The position numbers and the translations under genes are program-made. The notes beneath the pieces are model-generated. The model saw only the letters and a list, made by a program, of their open reading frames with translations, did no database searches and was not told the origin of the DNA. This document shows, in pieces, positions 48,991-57,883 of a stretch of 64,000 bases of DNA. Each line of letters starts with the position of its first letter. Positions within the stretch are counted from its first letter, which is position 1. Source of the DNA: JAVWJP01 sp036638975 (lineage in GTDB: Bacteria > Bacillota > Clostridia > Oscillospirales > Ruminococcaceae); the NCBI GenBank assembly GCA_036638975.1, contig JAVWJP010000005.1, positions 1 through 64,000 of the forward strand, given 5' to 3'.

Positions 48991-50388
48991 ATGAGTCTGC
49001 AATTTGTGGGACTAAGCGAGATAAACGGGCCTCTTGTAGTACTGGACAATGTGCCTAAGGTGGGCTTTGATGAAATGGTAGAGCTTCAGCTTGAAAGCGG
49101 AGCTACCCGCATGGGGCGCGTGGTTCAGGTTGACGGCGGGCGCTGTGTTATACAGGTTTTTGAGGGCACAACCGGCATTTCGCTTAACAACACGGCGGTG
49201 CGGTTTTTGGGGCATCCAATGGAAATGCCGCTTTCGACAGAGCTTTTGGGCAGGGTGCTAAGCGGTGCAGGTAAGCCAATAGACGGCTACGGAGATGTTT
49301 TTTCTGAAAAGAAAGAGGATATTAACGGGCGACCTCTTAACCCTGTTTCGCGTACATATCCGCGCAACTACATAAATACAGGAATTTCAAGTATAGATTG
49401 CCTTATGACCTTGATACGCGGGCAAAAGCTGCCTATATTTTCAGGCTCGGGTATGCAGCACAATAAGCTTGCTGTACAAATTGTAAAGCAGGCAAATATT
49501 GCAGCGGCAGAGGGGCAGGAATTTGGCATAGTGTTTGCCGCCATGGGTGTTAAAAACGACGTTGCCGACTATTTTAAGCGTTCGTTTGAAGAAGCCGGAG
49601 TTATGGACAAGGTGGTTATGTTTTTAAACCTTTCAAACGACCCAATAATAGAGCGTATTCTTACGCCGCGCTGTGCGCTTACGGCGGCGGAGTATTTGGC
49701 GTTTGAAAAAGATATGCACATTTTGGTTATATTAACCGACATAACCTCCTATTGCGAAGCACTCCGCGAGTTTTCGTCCTCAAAGGGCGAGATACCCGGA
49801 AGAAAAGGCTTCCCCGGGTATTTATATTCCGACTTAGCCTCGCTTTACGAGCGCGCGGGTGTCATAGACGGCTCTAAAGGCTCGGTTACTCAAATACCGA
49901 TTCTTACAATGCCAAATGATGATATTACTCACCCTGTACCTGACCTTACGGGCTATATAACCGAAGGACAGATAGTTTTAGACAGGCTTTTAGACCAAAA
50001 TGGGGTCTATCCGCCTATAGCTGTGCTGCCGTCGCTCTCGCGCCTTATGAAGGACGGCATAGGCGAGGGGTACACGCGCGCCGACCATTCGGCAGTTTCT
50101 AACCAGCTTTTTGCGGCATATGCCCGCGTGCAGGACGCAAAGGCTCTGGCATCGGTTATAGGCGAAGAGGAGCTTTCGGATATAGACAAGCAGTATGTCG
50201 CATTCGGACGTGCCTTTGAAGCAAATTTTATATCGCAGGGCTTTAACGAAAACCGCACCATTAACCAAACCTTAGATTTGGGTTGGCGGCTTTTAAGCTT
50301 GCTTCCGCGAGAGGAGCTTGACCGTGTTGACGGCGAAACCTTAGATAAGTTTTATAAACCCGAGGCGGCAAAAGATTTACTTAAATAA
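48991..50388 (+). CDS. ntpB: V/A-type ATPase subunit B
   Basis: The 465-residue non-catalytic subunit. Its P-loop is degenerate (IFSGSGMQHNKLA), as expected. VGLSEINGPLVVLDNV opens the beta-barrel, and TDITSYCEALREFSSSKGEIPGR and the YERAG...GSVTQIPILTMPNDDITHP segments are family signatures. Start ATG after GGGGAGGCGA. It forms the A3B3 hexamer with the preceding gene's product. Confidence 0.97.
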   Translation: MSLQFVGLSEINGPLVVLDNVPKVGFDEMVELQLESGATRMGRVVQVDGGRCVIQVFEGTTGISLNNTAVRFLGHPMEMPLSTELLGRVLSGAGKPIDGYGDVFSEKKEDINGRPLNPVSRTYPRNYINTGISSIDCLMTLIRGQKLPIFSGSGMQHNKLAVQIVKQANIAAAEGQEFGIVFAAMGVKNDVADYFKRSFEEAGVMDKVVMFLNLSNDPIIERILTPRCALTAAEYLAFEKDMHILVILTDITSYCEALREFSSSKGEIPGRKGFPGYLYSDLASLYERAGVIDGSKGSVTQIPILTMPNDDITHPVPDLTGYITEGQIVLDRLLDQNGVYPPIAVLPSLSRLMKDGIGEGYTRADHSAVSNQLFAAYARVQDAKALASVIGEEELSDIDKQYVAFGRAFEANFISQGFNENRTINQTLDLGWRLLSLLPREELDRVDGETLDKFYKPEAAKDLLK

Positions 50389-50427
50389 GCAGCCGTAAAA
50401 AATATTACAAGCGGGGTGCGAAAGCGT

Positions 50428-51060
50428 ATGCAGCAGCAAATATTCCCTACAAAGGGCAACTTAATAGCATCTAAAAAAACACTGCAGCTTTCAACCATGG
50501 GCTACGACTTAATGGACAGAAAGCGCAATATACTTATACGCGAGATGATGCTGCTTATAGATAAATCCAAAATGCTCCGCGGCAGCATAGAGCAGACCTA
50601 CGAAAAAGCCTACAGAGCGCTAGAAAAGGCAAATATGACACTGGGCGTTGTAGAGGAGCTTGCAATGAGTGTGCCTGTGGACGACGGCGTTAAAGTTCGC
50701 TTTAGAAGTGTTATGGGTGTGGATATCCCTATAGTTGACTACAACGATATAAGTGATGTAAAGCCTCAATATGGGCTTTTTAAGACAAACTCTGAGTTTG
50801 ACAATGCGTACTCATGCTTCCACGAGGCAAAAAAGCTTACTGTTGTTTTGGCAGAGGTCGAAAACAGTGTTTATCGCCTTGCAAATGCTATAGTTAAAAC
50901 GCAAAAACGTGCAAATGCCCTTAAAAACGTTACTATACCGCGCCTTACCGAAACAGTAAAGTTTATAACCGATTCTTTGGAGGAAAAGGAGCGGGAGGAG
51001 TTTTCTCGCTTAAAAGTTATAAAAAGCAGCAAGCTTAAAGCCGAAAACACTAAAACGTAG
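50428..51060 (+). CDS. ntpD: V/A-type ATPase subunit D (rotor shaft)
   Basis: A 210-residue, coiled-coil rotor protein. The beginning IFPTKGNLIASKKTLQLSTMGYDLMDRKRNIL and the C-terminal helix LANAIVKTQKRANALKNVTIPRL are typical. I start at the ATG 50428 (nine bases after GGGGTG); a GTG at 50416 is possible. It is the last gene of the operon. No strong terminator follows before the rimP promoter. Confidence 0.95.
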   Translation: MQQQIFPTKGNLIASKKTLQLSTMGYDLMDRKRNILIREMMLLIDKSKMLRGSIEQTYEKAYRALEKANMTLGVVEELAMSVPVDDGVKVRFRSVMGVDIPIVDYNDISDVKPQYGLFKTNSEFDNAYSCFHEAKKLTVVLAEVENSVYRLANAIVKTQKRANALKNVTIPRLTETVKFITDSLEEKEREEFSRLKVIKSSKLKAENTKT

Positions 51061-51101
51061 CCATCAAAATTAAATAAGCGGACAAAATCGGCATTTAGGG
51101 C

Positions 51102-51130
51102 TTGCTAAATGCAAAAAAATGTGTTATCAT
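51102..51130 (+). promoter_or_regulatory. Promoter of the rimP-nusA operon
   Basis: TTGCTA (51102-51107) and TATCAT (51125-51130) with a 17-bp spacer. The -35 lies in the right arm of a hairpin GCATTTAG-N6-CTAAATGC (51091-51112). Confidence 0.6.
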
Positions 51131-51157
51131 ATTACTAAAGTAAAATATAAAGTTGTG

Positions 51158-51184
51158 AAAGAGTGGGTTTACCCGCTCTTTTGT
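51158..51184 (+). terminator. Terminator-like hairpin in the rimP leader
   Basis: AAAGAGTGGG-TTTA-CCCGCTCTTT followed by TGTTT, about 90 bp before rimP and 20 bp after the predicted start of transcription. As it lies within the 5' leader, it could attenuate the operon, or end read-through from the V-ATPase operon. Confidence 0.65.
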
Positions 51185-51272
51185 TTATGTATAGCAAGAT
51201 AACTTAGGCTATAAGGTTAAGTACCCTTTGTCAAGTGTGGTTGTTATATATGTAAAAAGGAGAGGTGATGTT

Positions 51273-51770
51273 TTGGCAAAGGGCAAAAATACGGTAGAGC
51301 TTGTAACAAAGCTGGCACAGCCTGTGGCGGACGAAATGGGGCTGGTACTGTGGGACGTCAGGTTTGAAAAAGAGGGAGCCTCGTGGTACTTGCGGCTTTT
51401 TATAGATAAGCCGGAGGGCGTGGATATTTTAAACTGCGAAAGCTTCAGCCATGCTATAGATAAGCTGCTTGATGCGGCAGACCCTATAGAGCAGAGCTAT
51501 TTTTTAGAAGTCGGTTCACCGGGTATAGAGCGCGAGCTTGTGCACGATTGGCACTTTAAAGCATATATGGGCGAGCTTGTAGTTGTAAGGCTTTTTCGTC
51601 CAAAGGACGGACAAAAAGAGTTCGTTGGGCGTTTGGTAAAATATAAAGATGATTTTATAACTGTTGCAAGCAGCGACGGGGCAGAGCGTGAATTTGCACT
51701 TAGCGAAACAGCTTTTGTAAGATTGTATTTTGATTTTGATAATATGGGAGGACTCGAAGAAAATGAATAA
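51273..51770 (+). CDS. rimP: Ribosome maturation factor RimP
   Basis: RimP helps mature the 30S subunit. The 165-residue protein shows GLVLWDVRFEKEGASWYLRLFIDK, the family motif LEVGSPGIERELV and a C-terminal SH3-like domain. I chose TTG at 51273 as start because GGAGAGG lies seven bases upstream and the length fits; upstream codons in frame have no SD. It overlaps nusA by 8 bp, as in the conserved rimP-nusA order. Confidence 0.92.
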   Translation: MAKGKNTVELVTKLAQPVADEMGLVLWDVRFEKEGASWYLRLFIDKPEGVDILNCESFSHAIDKLLDAADPIEQSYFLEVGSPGIERELVHDWHFKAYMGELVVVRLFRPKDGQKEFVGRLVKYKDDFITVASSDGAEREFALSETAFVRLYFDFDNMGGLEENE

Positions 51771-52836
51771 CGAGTTTTTTGAAGCACTTGCGCTGCTTGA
51801 AAAGGAAAAAGGCATACCCGCAGAATATTTACTGGATAAAATAAAAGCGGCAATTGCTATAGCTGTAAAGCGCGATTACGGCGGGACAGAAAACGCACTT
51901 GTAGAGATAGACCCTGTCAAGGGAATGTTTAACGTTGCGGTGCGAAAAGAGGTAGCGGAGGAAATAACAAACGAGTACACACAGATATTGCCGCAAGATG
52001 CTTATAAATATGACAAGCACGCGCAGCTTGGCGATACAGTAGAGATTCCGCTTGAAACAAAGCAGTTTGGACGAATTGCGGCGCAGGCTGCAAAGCACGT
52101 AATACGTCAGGGTATACGTGAAGCAGAAAAAGGTCAGCTTTTGCAGGAGTTCCAAAGCAAGGAGCACGAGATACTTTCGGCTATTGTTTCACGCATCGAC
52201 CACAAAAAGGGTATTGCGTCACTCGAAATCGGTCGCAGCGAAGCTATGCTGCCAAAATCTGAGCAAGTCCCCACAGAGGAGCTGTACGAGGGGCAGCGCA
52301 TAAAGGTTTACGTGGTAGAAGTTGCAAATAGCGAAAAGGGTCCCAGAATAATGATTTCGCGCACACACCCGGGGCTTGTAAAACGCCTTTTTGAAATTGA
52401 AGTGCCTGAAATATATGACGGCACGGTAGAAATTAAAGCAATATCCCGCGAGGCAGGCAGCCGTACAAAGCTTGCTGTGTACAGCAGCGAAGAAAACGTA
52501 GATGCCGTAGGCGCGTGCATAGGGCCTAAGGGTAGCCGTGTTGCAAAAATAGTAGATGAGCTTGACGGAGAAAAAATAGACGTAATAAAATACTCTGAGG
52601 ACCCTGCGGAGTTCATCTCTGCGGCACTTTCTCCTGCCGACGTTGTTGCTGTGGAGCTTGACCCTGACGGTGCAAGAATGTGCAAGGTTACAGTTCCCGA
52701 CCATCAGCTATCGCTTGCTATAGGCAACAAAGGGCAAAACGCACGTCTTGCTGCTAAGCTTACCGGCTGGAAGATAGACATAAGACCTGAAAGCGGTTTC
52801 TTCGGAGAAGAAGCACCGCACGAAGAGCAAGCATAA
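51763..52836 (+). CDS. nusA: Transcription termination/antitermination factor NusA
   Basis: A 357-residue NusA of the short Gram-positive type. The N-terminal RNA-polymerase-binding domain (NNEFFEALALLEKEKGI), an S1 domain (residues about 135-200, with EGQRIKVYVVEVANSEKGPRI) and two KH domains (RTKLAVYS...VGACIGPKGSRV, and SLAIGNKGQNARLAAKLTGW) are clear. It lacks the C-terminal acidic repeats of E. coli NusA. Start at 51763 with GGGAGG upstream. Confidence 0.96.
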   Translation: MNNEFFEALALLEKEKGIPAEYLLDKIKAAIAIAVKRDYGGTENALVEIDPVKGMFNVAVRKEVAEEITNEYTQILPQDAYKYDKHAQLGDTVEIPLETKQFGRIAAQAAKHVIRQGIREAEKGQLLQEFQSKEHEILSAIVSRIDHKKGIASLEIGRSEAMLPKSEQVPTEELYEGQRIKVYVVEVANSEKGPRIMISRTHPGLVKRLFEIEVPEIYDGTVEIKAISREAGSRTKLAVYSSEENVDAVGACIGPKGSRVAKIVDELDGEKIDVIKYSEDPAEFISAALSPADVVAVELDPDGARMCKVTVPDHQLSLAIGNKGQNARLAAKLTGWKIDIRPESGFFGEEAPHEEQA

Positions 52837-52856
52837 TTAAAACAGGAGGCAAAACC

Positions 52857-53126
52857 ATGCAGACAAAAAAAGTACCGCAAAGAATGTGCTCCGGCTGCGG
52901 AGAAATGAAGCCGAAAAAAGAGCTTATCCGCGTTGTAAAAAGTGCGGAGGGCGAAATATCGCTTGATTTAACAGGCAAAAAAGCGGGGCGCGGTGCATAT
53001 GTCTGCAATAATATAGAGTGCCTGCAAAAAGCGAGGAAGACCAGAAAATTAGAACGTTCCTTCTCGTGCCAAATACCTGCGGAGATATACAGCCGCTTGG
53101 AGGAGGAACTAAAAAAAGATGAATAA
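52857..53126 (+). CDS. ylxR: YlxR family RNA-binding protein (DUF448)
   Basis: An 89-residue member of the YlxR family: RMCSGCGEMKPKKELIRVV at the start and GKKAGRGAYVCNNIECL later, with the GRGAYVC motif. It is thought to bind RNA or act as a nucleoid-associated regulator; not settled. It is always found between nusA and infB. SD AGGAGGC. It overlaps the next gene by 8 bp. Confidence 0.92.
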   Translation: MQTKKVPQRMCSGCGEMKPKKELIRVVKSAEGEISLDLTGKKAGRGAYVCNNIECLQKARKTRKLERSFSCQIPAEIYSRLEEELKKDE

Positions 53127-53448
53127 GCTTTTATCTATGGTGTCGCTTTGTAAAAGGGCGGGCAAGCTGCAAGTAGGCTACGACAGAGTGGCGGATACCG
53201 TTAGAAACGGAGAAGCACTGCTAGTGTTTACAACATCTGATCTTTCGGAAAAGACCCGAAAAGGGATAGACTTTATCTGCGAGGCGGAAAACATAGAAAG
53301 CTTTGTTATGCCAATAACAATGGACGAACTTGAATTTGAGATTGGCAAACGAACGGGCATAATAGCGGTGACAGAGCAAGGGCTTGCAAAAAAGCTAAAA
53401 ACAATGTGTGCCGCCGGGCAGATAAATAAGGAGGATATTATTCTATGA
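53119..53448 (+). CDS. YlxQ, L7Ae/L30e-like RNA-binding protein
   Basis: A 109-residue L7Ae/L30e/S12e/Gadd45 family protein. The start NKLLSMVSLCKRAGKLQVGYD and the ALLVFTTSDLSEKTRKGI segment match the YlxQ group, which binds kink-turn RNA. Downstream infB starts within its stop (ATGA overlap at 53445), so the two are translationally coupled. Confidence 0.9.
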   Translation: MNKLLSMVSLCKRAGKLQVGYDRVADTVRNGEALLVFTTSDLSEKTRKGIDFICEAENIESFVMPITMDELEFEIGKRTGIIAVTEQGLAKKLKTMCAAGQINKEDIIL

Positions 53449-56294
53449 TGATAAAATACAGAGTCAGCGAGGTAGCGAAAGATTTAGGTGTTGCAAGTAA
53501 AGAGGTAATCGAATTGCTTGCTAAAACCGATGAGGTACCTCATAAGGCGCAGACAGCTTTGACAGAGGGCGAATTAAACGTCGTTTTTGAAGCTTTTACG
53601 CAAAAAAAACAGGTTGAGAGCTTCGATTCATATTTTGCCGAGGCAGATGAAAAAGAAGCTAAAAAACCTTTTGTAAGGGTTATGCCTGAGGTTGCCGCTG
53701 TGAAAAAGCCTGTGGAAGAGCCTGTAGAACAGAAGCAGGAGGCTACCGCAGAAAAAGCCGCAGCCACTGTTACTGCACCCCCTGCTTCAGAGGTAAGCGC
53801 GGTTGAGGTTGAAAAGCCGGCGGTTGTTGCCGCAGCTGCCGCACCGACACTTGCTAACGGACGCCCTGCACCTCAGTTTCGTCCTAACACCAACCGTGCA
53901 CCAATCGGCGGGGCAACACCGCGTCCTGCGGTACAGCCTTCGGCTGCGCCGTTTACCCCGCGTGCGCCGTTTACCCCATCGGGTGAGCGCCCCGCGTACC
54001 AAGGCGGACAAAGCAGACCGCCATATCAGGGCGGCGACCGCCCGGCGTACCAAGGTGGACAAAGCAGAACCCCATATCAGGGCGGCGGCGACCGTCCTGC
54101 ATACCAAGGCGGTCAGAACCGTACTCCATATCAAGGCGGCGGTGACAGACCTTCTTATGGCGGCGGGCAAGGCGGCAGACCGGGCGGTTACCAAGGAAAC
54201 CGTCCATTTAACGGTACACCTACACCAAAGGCAGCACCGTCTAAGCCTGCATACCAGCGTCCGGCTATAAACCCCTCTAAGCCTGCGGCACAGCTTGTTG
54301 TAGATGCACAGGGCAACAAGGGCAGAGATGTAAAGGTAGTGGATATGCGTACCTCGCAGGTGAACCTGGACAAATACAACGAGAAGTACGAGCAGATAGC
54401 CCCTACAACCTTTGCAAAAGATAATATCGTAAAAAAACAAAAGCTTACACAGCGCAGTGCACAGCGCGGCAGACCTAACTATTCGCGGTATCAGCAAGAG
54501 CAGATTAAACTGCGCAAGCTTGCTTTAGAGCGCGAGCGCCGCCAAAAGCTTGAGATAACAATACCGGAAGAAATTACAGTCGGAGAGCTTGCCTTGCGTC
54601 TTAAAGTACAATCTGCCGAAATTATTAAAAAGCTTATGCTTAACGGTGTAATGGCGGCACAGAATGATATTATAGATTATGATACAGCGGCGCTTGTCGC
54701 CATGGATATAGGTGCTAAGGTAGAAAAAGAAGTACTGGTAACTATAGAAGACAGGCTTATTGATGCCAGTGAGGACGAGAGCGAGAATCTTGTGCCGAGA
54801 AGCCCTGTTGTTGTTGTAATGGGGCACGTTGACCACGGCAAAACCTCGCTTTTGGACGCTATCCGCAACGCAGATGTAACAAGCGGAGAGGCAGGCGGTA
54901 TAACACAGCACATAGGCGCTTACCGTGTGGAGCTTAACAACCGATATGTAACATTTTTGGATACACCGGGGCACGCCGCATTTACATCTATGAGAGCGCG
55001 CGGAGCACAGGTTACCGACATAGCTATTTTAGTAGTGGCGGCGGACGACGGAATTATGCCGCAAACGGTTGAGGCTATTAACCATGCAAAGGCGGCAGGT
55101 GTTTCTATAATCGTTGCAATAAACAAGATAGATAAGCCAACGGCTAATATAGAAAAAGTAAAGCAAGAGCTTACAGAGTACGAGCTTGTACCCGAGGAAT
55201 GGGGCGGAGATGTTATATGTGTGCCTGTTTCGGCTAAAACCCGCGAGGGCCTAGACACACTGTTAGAAACCGTCTTGCTTGTTGCCGATGTAAAAGAGCT
55301 TAAAGCAAACCCCGACCGTCAGGCAAAGGGTACGGTAATAGAAGCAAAGCTTGATAAGGGGCGCGGGCCTGTTGCGACAATACTTGTACAAAACGGAACC
55401 TTGCACACAGGCGATGTGGTCATAGCAGGTACTACAACGGGGCACGTGCGCTTAATGCTTAATGATAGGGGCGAAAAGGTTGATGTCGCGGGACCGAGTG
55501 TTCCTGTAGAAATAACAGGTCTTGCCGATGTTCCTTCGGCGGGTGATATTTTTAACGCGGTAGAAGACGAAAAACTTGCGCGTGAGCTTGTAGAAGAAAG
55601 AAAGCACGAGCAAAAAGAGGTAATCTTCCAAAGCTATAATAAAATTACTCTTGAAAACCTGTTTGAGCAAATTGCCGAGGGAGAAATGAAAGAGCTGTCG
55701 CTTATTGTAAAGGCAGACGTTGCAGGCTCTGTTGAGGCAGTAAAGCAATCGCTTGAAAAGCTCTCTAACGAAGAGGTTCGTGTGCGCGTAATACATGGCG
55801 CTGTAGGTGCGGTAAGCGAAAGCGACGTTATGTTAGCCGCCGCTTCAAATGCTATTATAATAGGCTTTAATGTGCGTCCTGACCCTGTTGCAAAGCAAAA
55901 GGCAGATGCTGACGGAGTCGATATTCGCCTTTATAGAATAATTTATGATGCCATAGAAGAAATGGGAACAGCCATGAAGGGTATGCTGGCGCCTAAGTAC
56001 CGCGATGTCGATTTGGGGCGCGCAGAGGTTCGCCTTGTGTACACCATTACCGACGTGGGCAAGGTTGCAGGCTGTTATGTGCTTAATGGCAAAATTGCGC
56101 GCAATGCGAATATTCGTATAGTGCGCGAAGGAATAATAGTAGGTGACGACAAGCTTGATTCGCTGAAGCGCTTTAAGGACGACGTAAAAGAAGTTGCCGA
56201 GGGCTACGAATGCGGCATGAGCCTTACAAAATTCATCGACATAAAAGAGGGCGACATATTTGAAGCCTATATTACAGAGGAATACAGGGATTAA
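53445..56294 (+). CDS. infB: Translation initiation factor IF-2
   Basis: A 949-residue GTPase that brings initiator tRNA to the 30S subunit. An N-terminal HTH-like IF2_N segment (VSEVAKDLGVASKEVIELL) is followed by a long low-complexity region with tandem R-PAYQGGQ-R-PYQGG-type units (residues about 180-260; DNA 53985-54200). A second IF2_N motif lies near 375. The G domain begins near 455: GHVDHGKTSLLD, GGITQHIGAY, DTPGHAAF, NKID, SAKTREG. Domains II-IV follow normally. SD GGAGG. The Gly/Tyr/Gln/Arg-rich linker is species-variable in IF-2. Confidence 0.97.
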   Translation: MMIKYRVSEVAKDLGVASKEVIELLAKTDEVPHKAQTALTEGELNVVFEAFTQKKQVESFDSYFAEADEKEAKKPFVRVMPEVAAVKKPVEEPVEQKQEATAEKAAATVTAPPASEVSAVEVEKPAVVAAAAAPTLANGRPAPQFRPNTNRAPIGGATPRPAVQPSAAPFTPRAPFTPSGERPAYQGGQSRPPYQGGDRPAYQGGQSRTPYQGGGDRPAYQGGQNRTPYQGGGDRPSYGGGQGGRPGGYQGNRPFNGTPTPKAAPSKPAYQRPAINPSKPAAQLVVDAQGNKGRDVKVVDMRTSQVNLDKYNEKYEQIAPTTFAKDNIVKKQKLTQRSAQRGRPNYSRYQQEQIKLRKLALERERRQKLEITIPEEITVGELALRLKVQSAEIIKKLMLNGVMAAQNDIIDYDTAALVAMDIGAKVEKEVLVTIEDRLIDASEDESENLVPRSPVVVVMGHVDHGKTSLLDAIRNADVTSGEAGGITQHIGAYRVELNNRYVTFLDTPGHAAFTSMRARGAQVTDIAILVVAADDGIMPQTVEAINHAKAAGVSIIVAINKIDKPTANIEKVKQELTEYELVPEEWGGDVICVPVSAKTREGLDTLLETVLLVADVKELKANPDRQAKGTVIEAKLDKGRGPVATILVQNGTLHTGDVVIAGTTTGHVRLMLNDRGEKVDVAGPSVPVEITGLADVPSAGDIFNAVEDEKLARELVEERKHEQKEVIFQSYNKITLENLFEQIAEGEMKELSLIVKADVAGSVEAVKQSLEKLSNEEVRVRVIHGAVGAVSESDVMLAAASNAIIIGFNVRPDPVAKQKADADGVDIRLYRIIYDAIEEMGTAMKGMLAPKYRDVDLGRAEVRLVYTITDVGKVAGCYVLNGKIARNANIRIVREGIIVGDDKLDSLKRFKDDVKEVAEGYECGMSLTKFIDIKEGDIFEAYITEEYRD

Positions 56295-56309
56295 TTTATT
56301 GATGTCTGT

Positions 56310-56508
56310 AAAAACCGACAAAGCGCACCGTAGATATTTATAAAACAGAATTTTCTCCCGCCGCAGGCGGGTAGAAAACCGACAAAGTGCACTGTAAATA
56401 TTTATAAAACAGGCTTTAAAAAATTATATTATAAATATAAAACAGGCTTTCCTCCCGCCGTAGGCGGGTAGAAAACCGACAAAGCGCACCGTAAATAGCT
56501 ATAAAAAA
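56310..56508. repeat. Dispersed repeat cluster with GC hairpins
   Basis: Three copies of AAAACCGACAAAG(C/T)GCAC(C/T)GTA(A/G)AT (from about 56310, 56375, 56472) alternate with two copies of CTCCCGCCG(C/T)AGGCGGGTAG (56355-56374, 56452-56471); both hairpins form CCCGCC/GGCGGG stems. The 252-bp gap infB-rbfA holds no gene. Reverse-complemented, the units resemble the 6997-7469 array (shared TTCTCCCGCC..GGCGGG and GAC..TGCACTGTAAA), so they belong to one repeat family. Confidence 0.8.
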
Positions 56509-56546
56509 GTTTAAAAAAATTATATTATTAGGATAGAGGTTGTATA

Positions 56547-56891
56547 ATGGGAAGTTACAGGGCAGACCGCACAGAAGAAGACGTAAAGCGCGAGCTTACC
56601 GCCATAATTGCGGTGCTTAAAGACCCGCGCATTACAGGTGTGCTTAGCATAGTAAAGATAGACTTAGCGCGCGACCTTTCTTCCTGTAAAGCATATATAA
56701 GCTCTCTTGACGGGCTTGCCGCGGCTGTAGAGGCTGTAAAAGGGCTTAACAGTGCCGCCGGCTTTGTGCGCCACGAGCTTGGCCTGCGCCTGCCGCTTAG
56801 GCATACTCCGGCTGTAAAGTTTATAGCCGATAATTCTATAGAACAAAGCGCAGAGATTTTGAAGATTATGGATAAACTTGACAAAAAATGA
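56547..56891 (+). CDS. rbfA: Ribosome-binding factor A
   Basis: RbfA binds the 30S subunit during late assembly and cold adaptation. A 114-residue KH-fold protein with RADRTEEDVKRELTAII at the start, DPRITGVLSIVKIDLARDLSSCKAYIS and a family-typical LRLRHTPAVKF-like motif (LRLPLRHTPAVKF). It lies after a repeat-filled gap from infB but on the same strand and just before nrnA. Confidence 0.94.
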   Translation: MGSYRADRTEEDVKRELTAIIAVLKDPRITGVLSIVKIDLARDLSSCKAYISSLDGLAAAVEAVKGLNSAAGFVRHELGLRLPLRHTPAVKFIADNSIEQSAEILKIMDKLDKK

Positions 56892-56906
56892 TACAGAGGT
56901 GCAAAA

Positions 56907-57872
56907 ATGGGTGTTGTAACAGACCTTAACGGTGCCGCACAGTTTTTAAAAGATAACAATGATATTCTGGTGCTGACACACCAAAACCCTGACGGCGATA
57001 CGTTAGGCTCTGGCTTTGCACTTTTGTTTGCGCTGCAACAAATGGGTAAGCGCGCGCGGGTAGAGTGCTCGGACGGTTTCCCAAAGCGCTACAGCTTCAT
57101 GTTCCCCAATTATACCCCCGACGTTTTTGAACCTAAGTTTATTGTAGCGGTGGATATAGCCGATACGCAGCTTTTGGGTGAAAACAGCGAGAAATATATA
57201 GGGCATATAAACCTTTGCATAGACCATCACCCTTCTAACACCTGCTACGCCGACAAAACCCTGCTGGTGGGCGACGCGGCAGCTACAGCAGAGGTTATAT
57301 GTGACGTACTTGACGCTTTAAAGACGGACATGACAATGCCGATTGCAACCTGTATTTATACGGGGCTTTCTACCGATACCGGCTGCTTTAAGTTCTCTAA
57401 CACTACGGCAAAAACTCACCGTACAGCCGCCCGCATGATGGATTTGGGGGTGGACAGCTCTGAGATTAACCGCGAGATGTTCAGCCGCAAAACACAAAGC
57501 CGTATAGCCATAGAGCGCGAGGTTTACAATACTATTGAATATCACTTTGAAAACCGCTGTGCCGTAATTTGCATGACCTGTGCCATGCTTAAAAAAGCAG
57601 GTGCGGACGACACCGAGCTGGAGGGCGTTTCTGCCATACCATGCCAGATAGAGGGCGTGGAAGTAGGCGTTACTTTAAAAGAAAAAGATGACGGCTTTAA
57701 AATATCCCTGCGCACCAGTTGCTACATTAATGCCTCCGATATCTGCGCAAAGCTGGGCGGCGGCGGGCACGCACGGGCAGCGGGCTGCTTTGTTAAGGCA
57801 GACCTTGCCACAGCAAAGGCAACGGTGCTGGAGCTTGTAAAAATTGCCTTTGATGAAACAAAAAAAGGCTGA
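56907..57872 (+). CDS. nrnA: DHH/DHHA1 phosphoesterase (NrnA-type)
   Basis: A 321-residue DHH-family protein. NrnA degrades nano-RNAs and dephosphorylates pAp. Motif I is TLGSGFALLFAL preceded by LTHQNPDGDTLG (with Asp ligands), the DHH motif is in CIDHHPSN, and the C-terminal DHHA1 domain has GGGGHARAAG near residue 290. The gene sits between rbfA and truB, as in many Bacillota. SD GAGGTG, 15 bp after rbfA. Confidence 0.93.
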   Translation: MGVVTDLNGAAQFLKDNNDILVLTHQNPDGDTLGSGFALLFALQQMGKRARVECSDGFPKRYSFMFPNYTPDVFEPKFIVAVDIADTQLLGENSEKYIGHINLCIDHHPSNTCYADKTLLVGDAAATAEVICDVLDALKTDMTMPIATCIYTGLSTDTGCFKFSNTTAKTHRTAARMMDLGVDSSEINREMFSRKTQSRIAIEREVYNTIEYHFENRCAVICMTCAMLKKAGADDTELEGVSAIPCQIEGVEVGVTLKEKDDGFKISLRTSCYINASDICAKLGGGGHARAAGCFVKADLATAKATVLELVKIAFDETKKG

Positions 57873-57883
57873 CGGAGGGGCAA

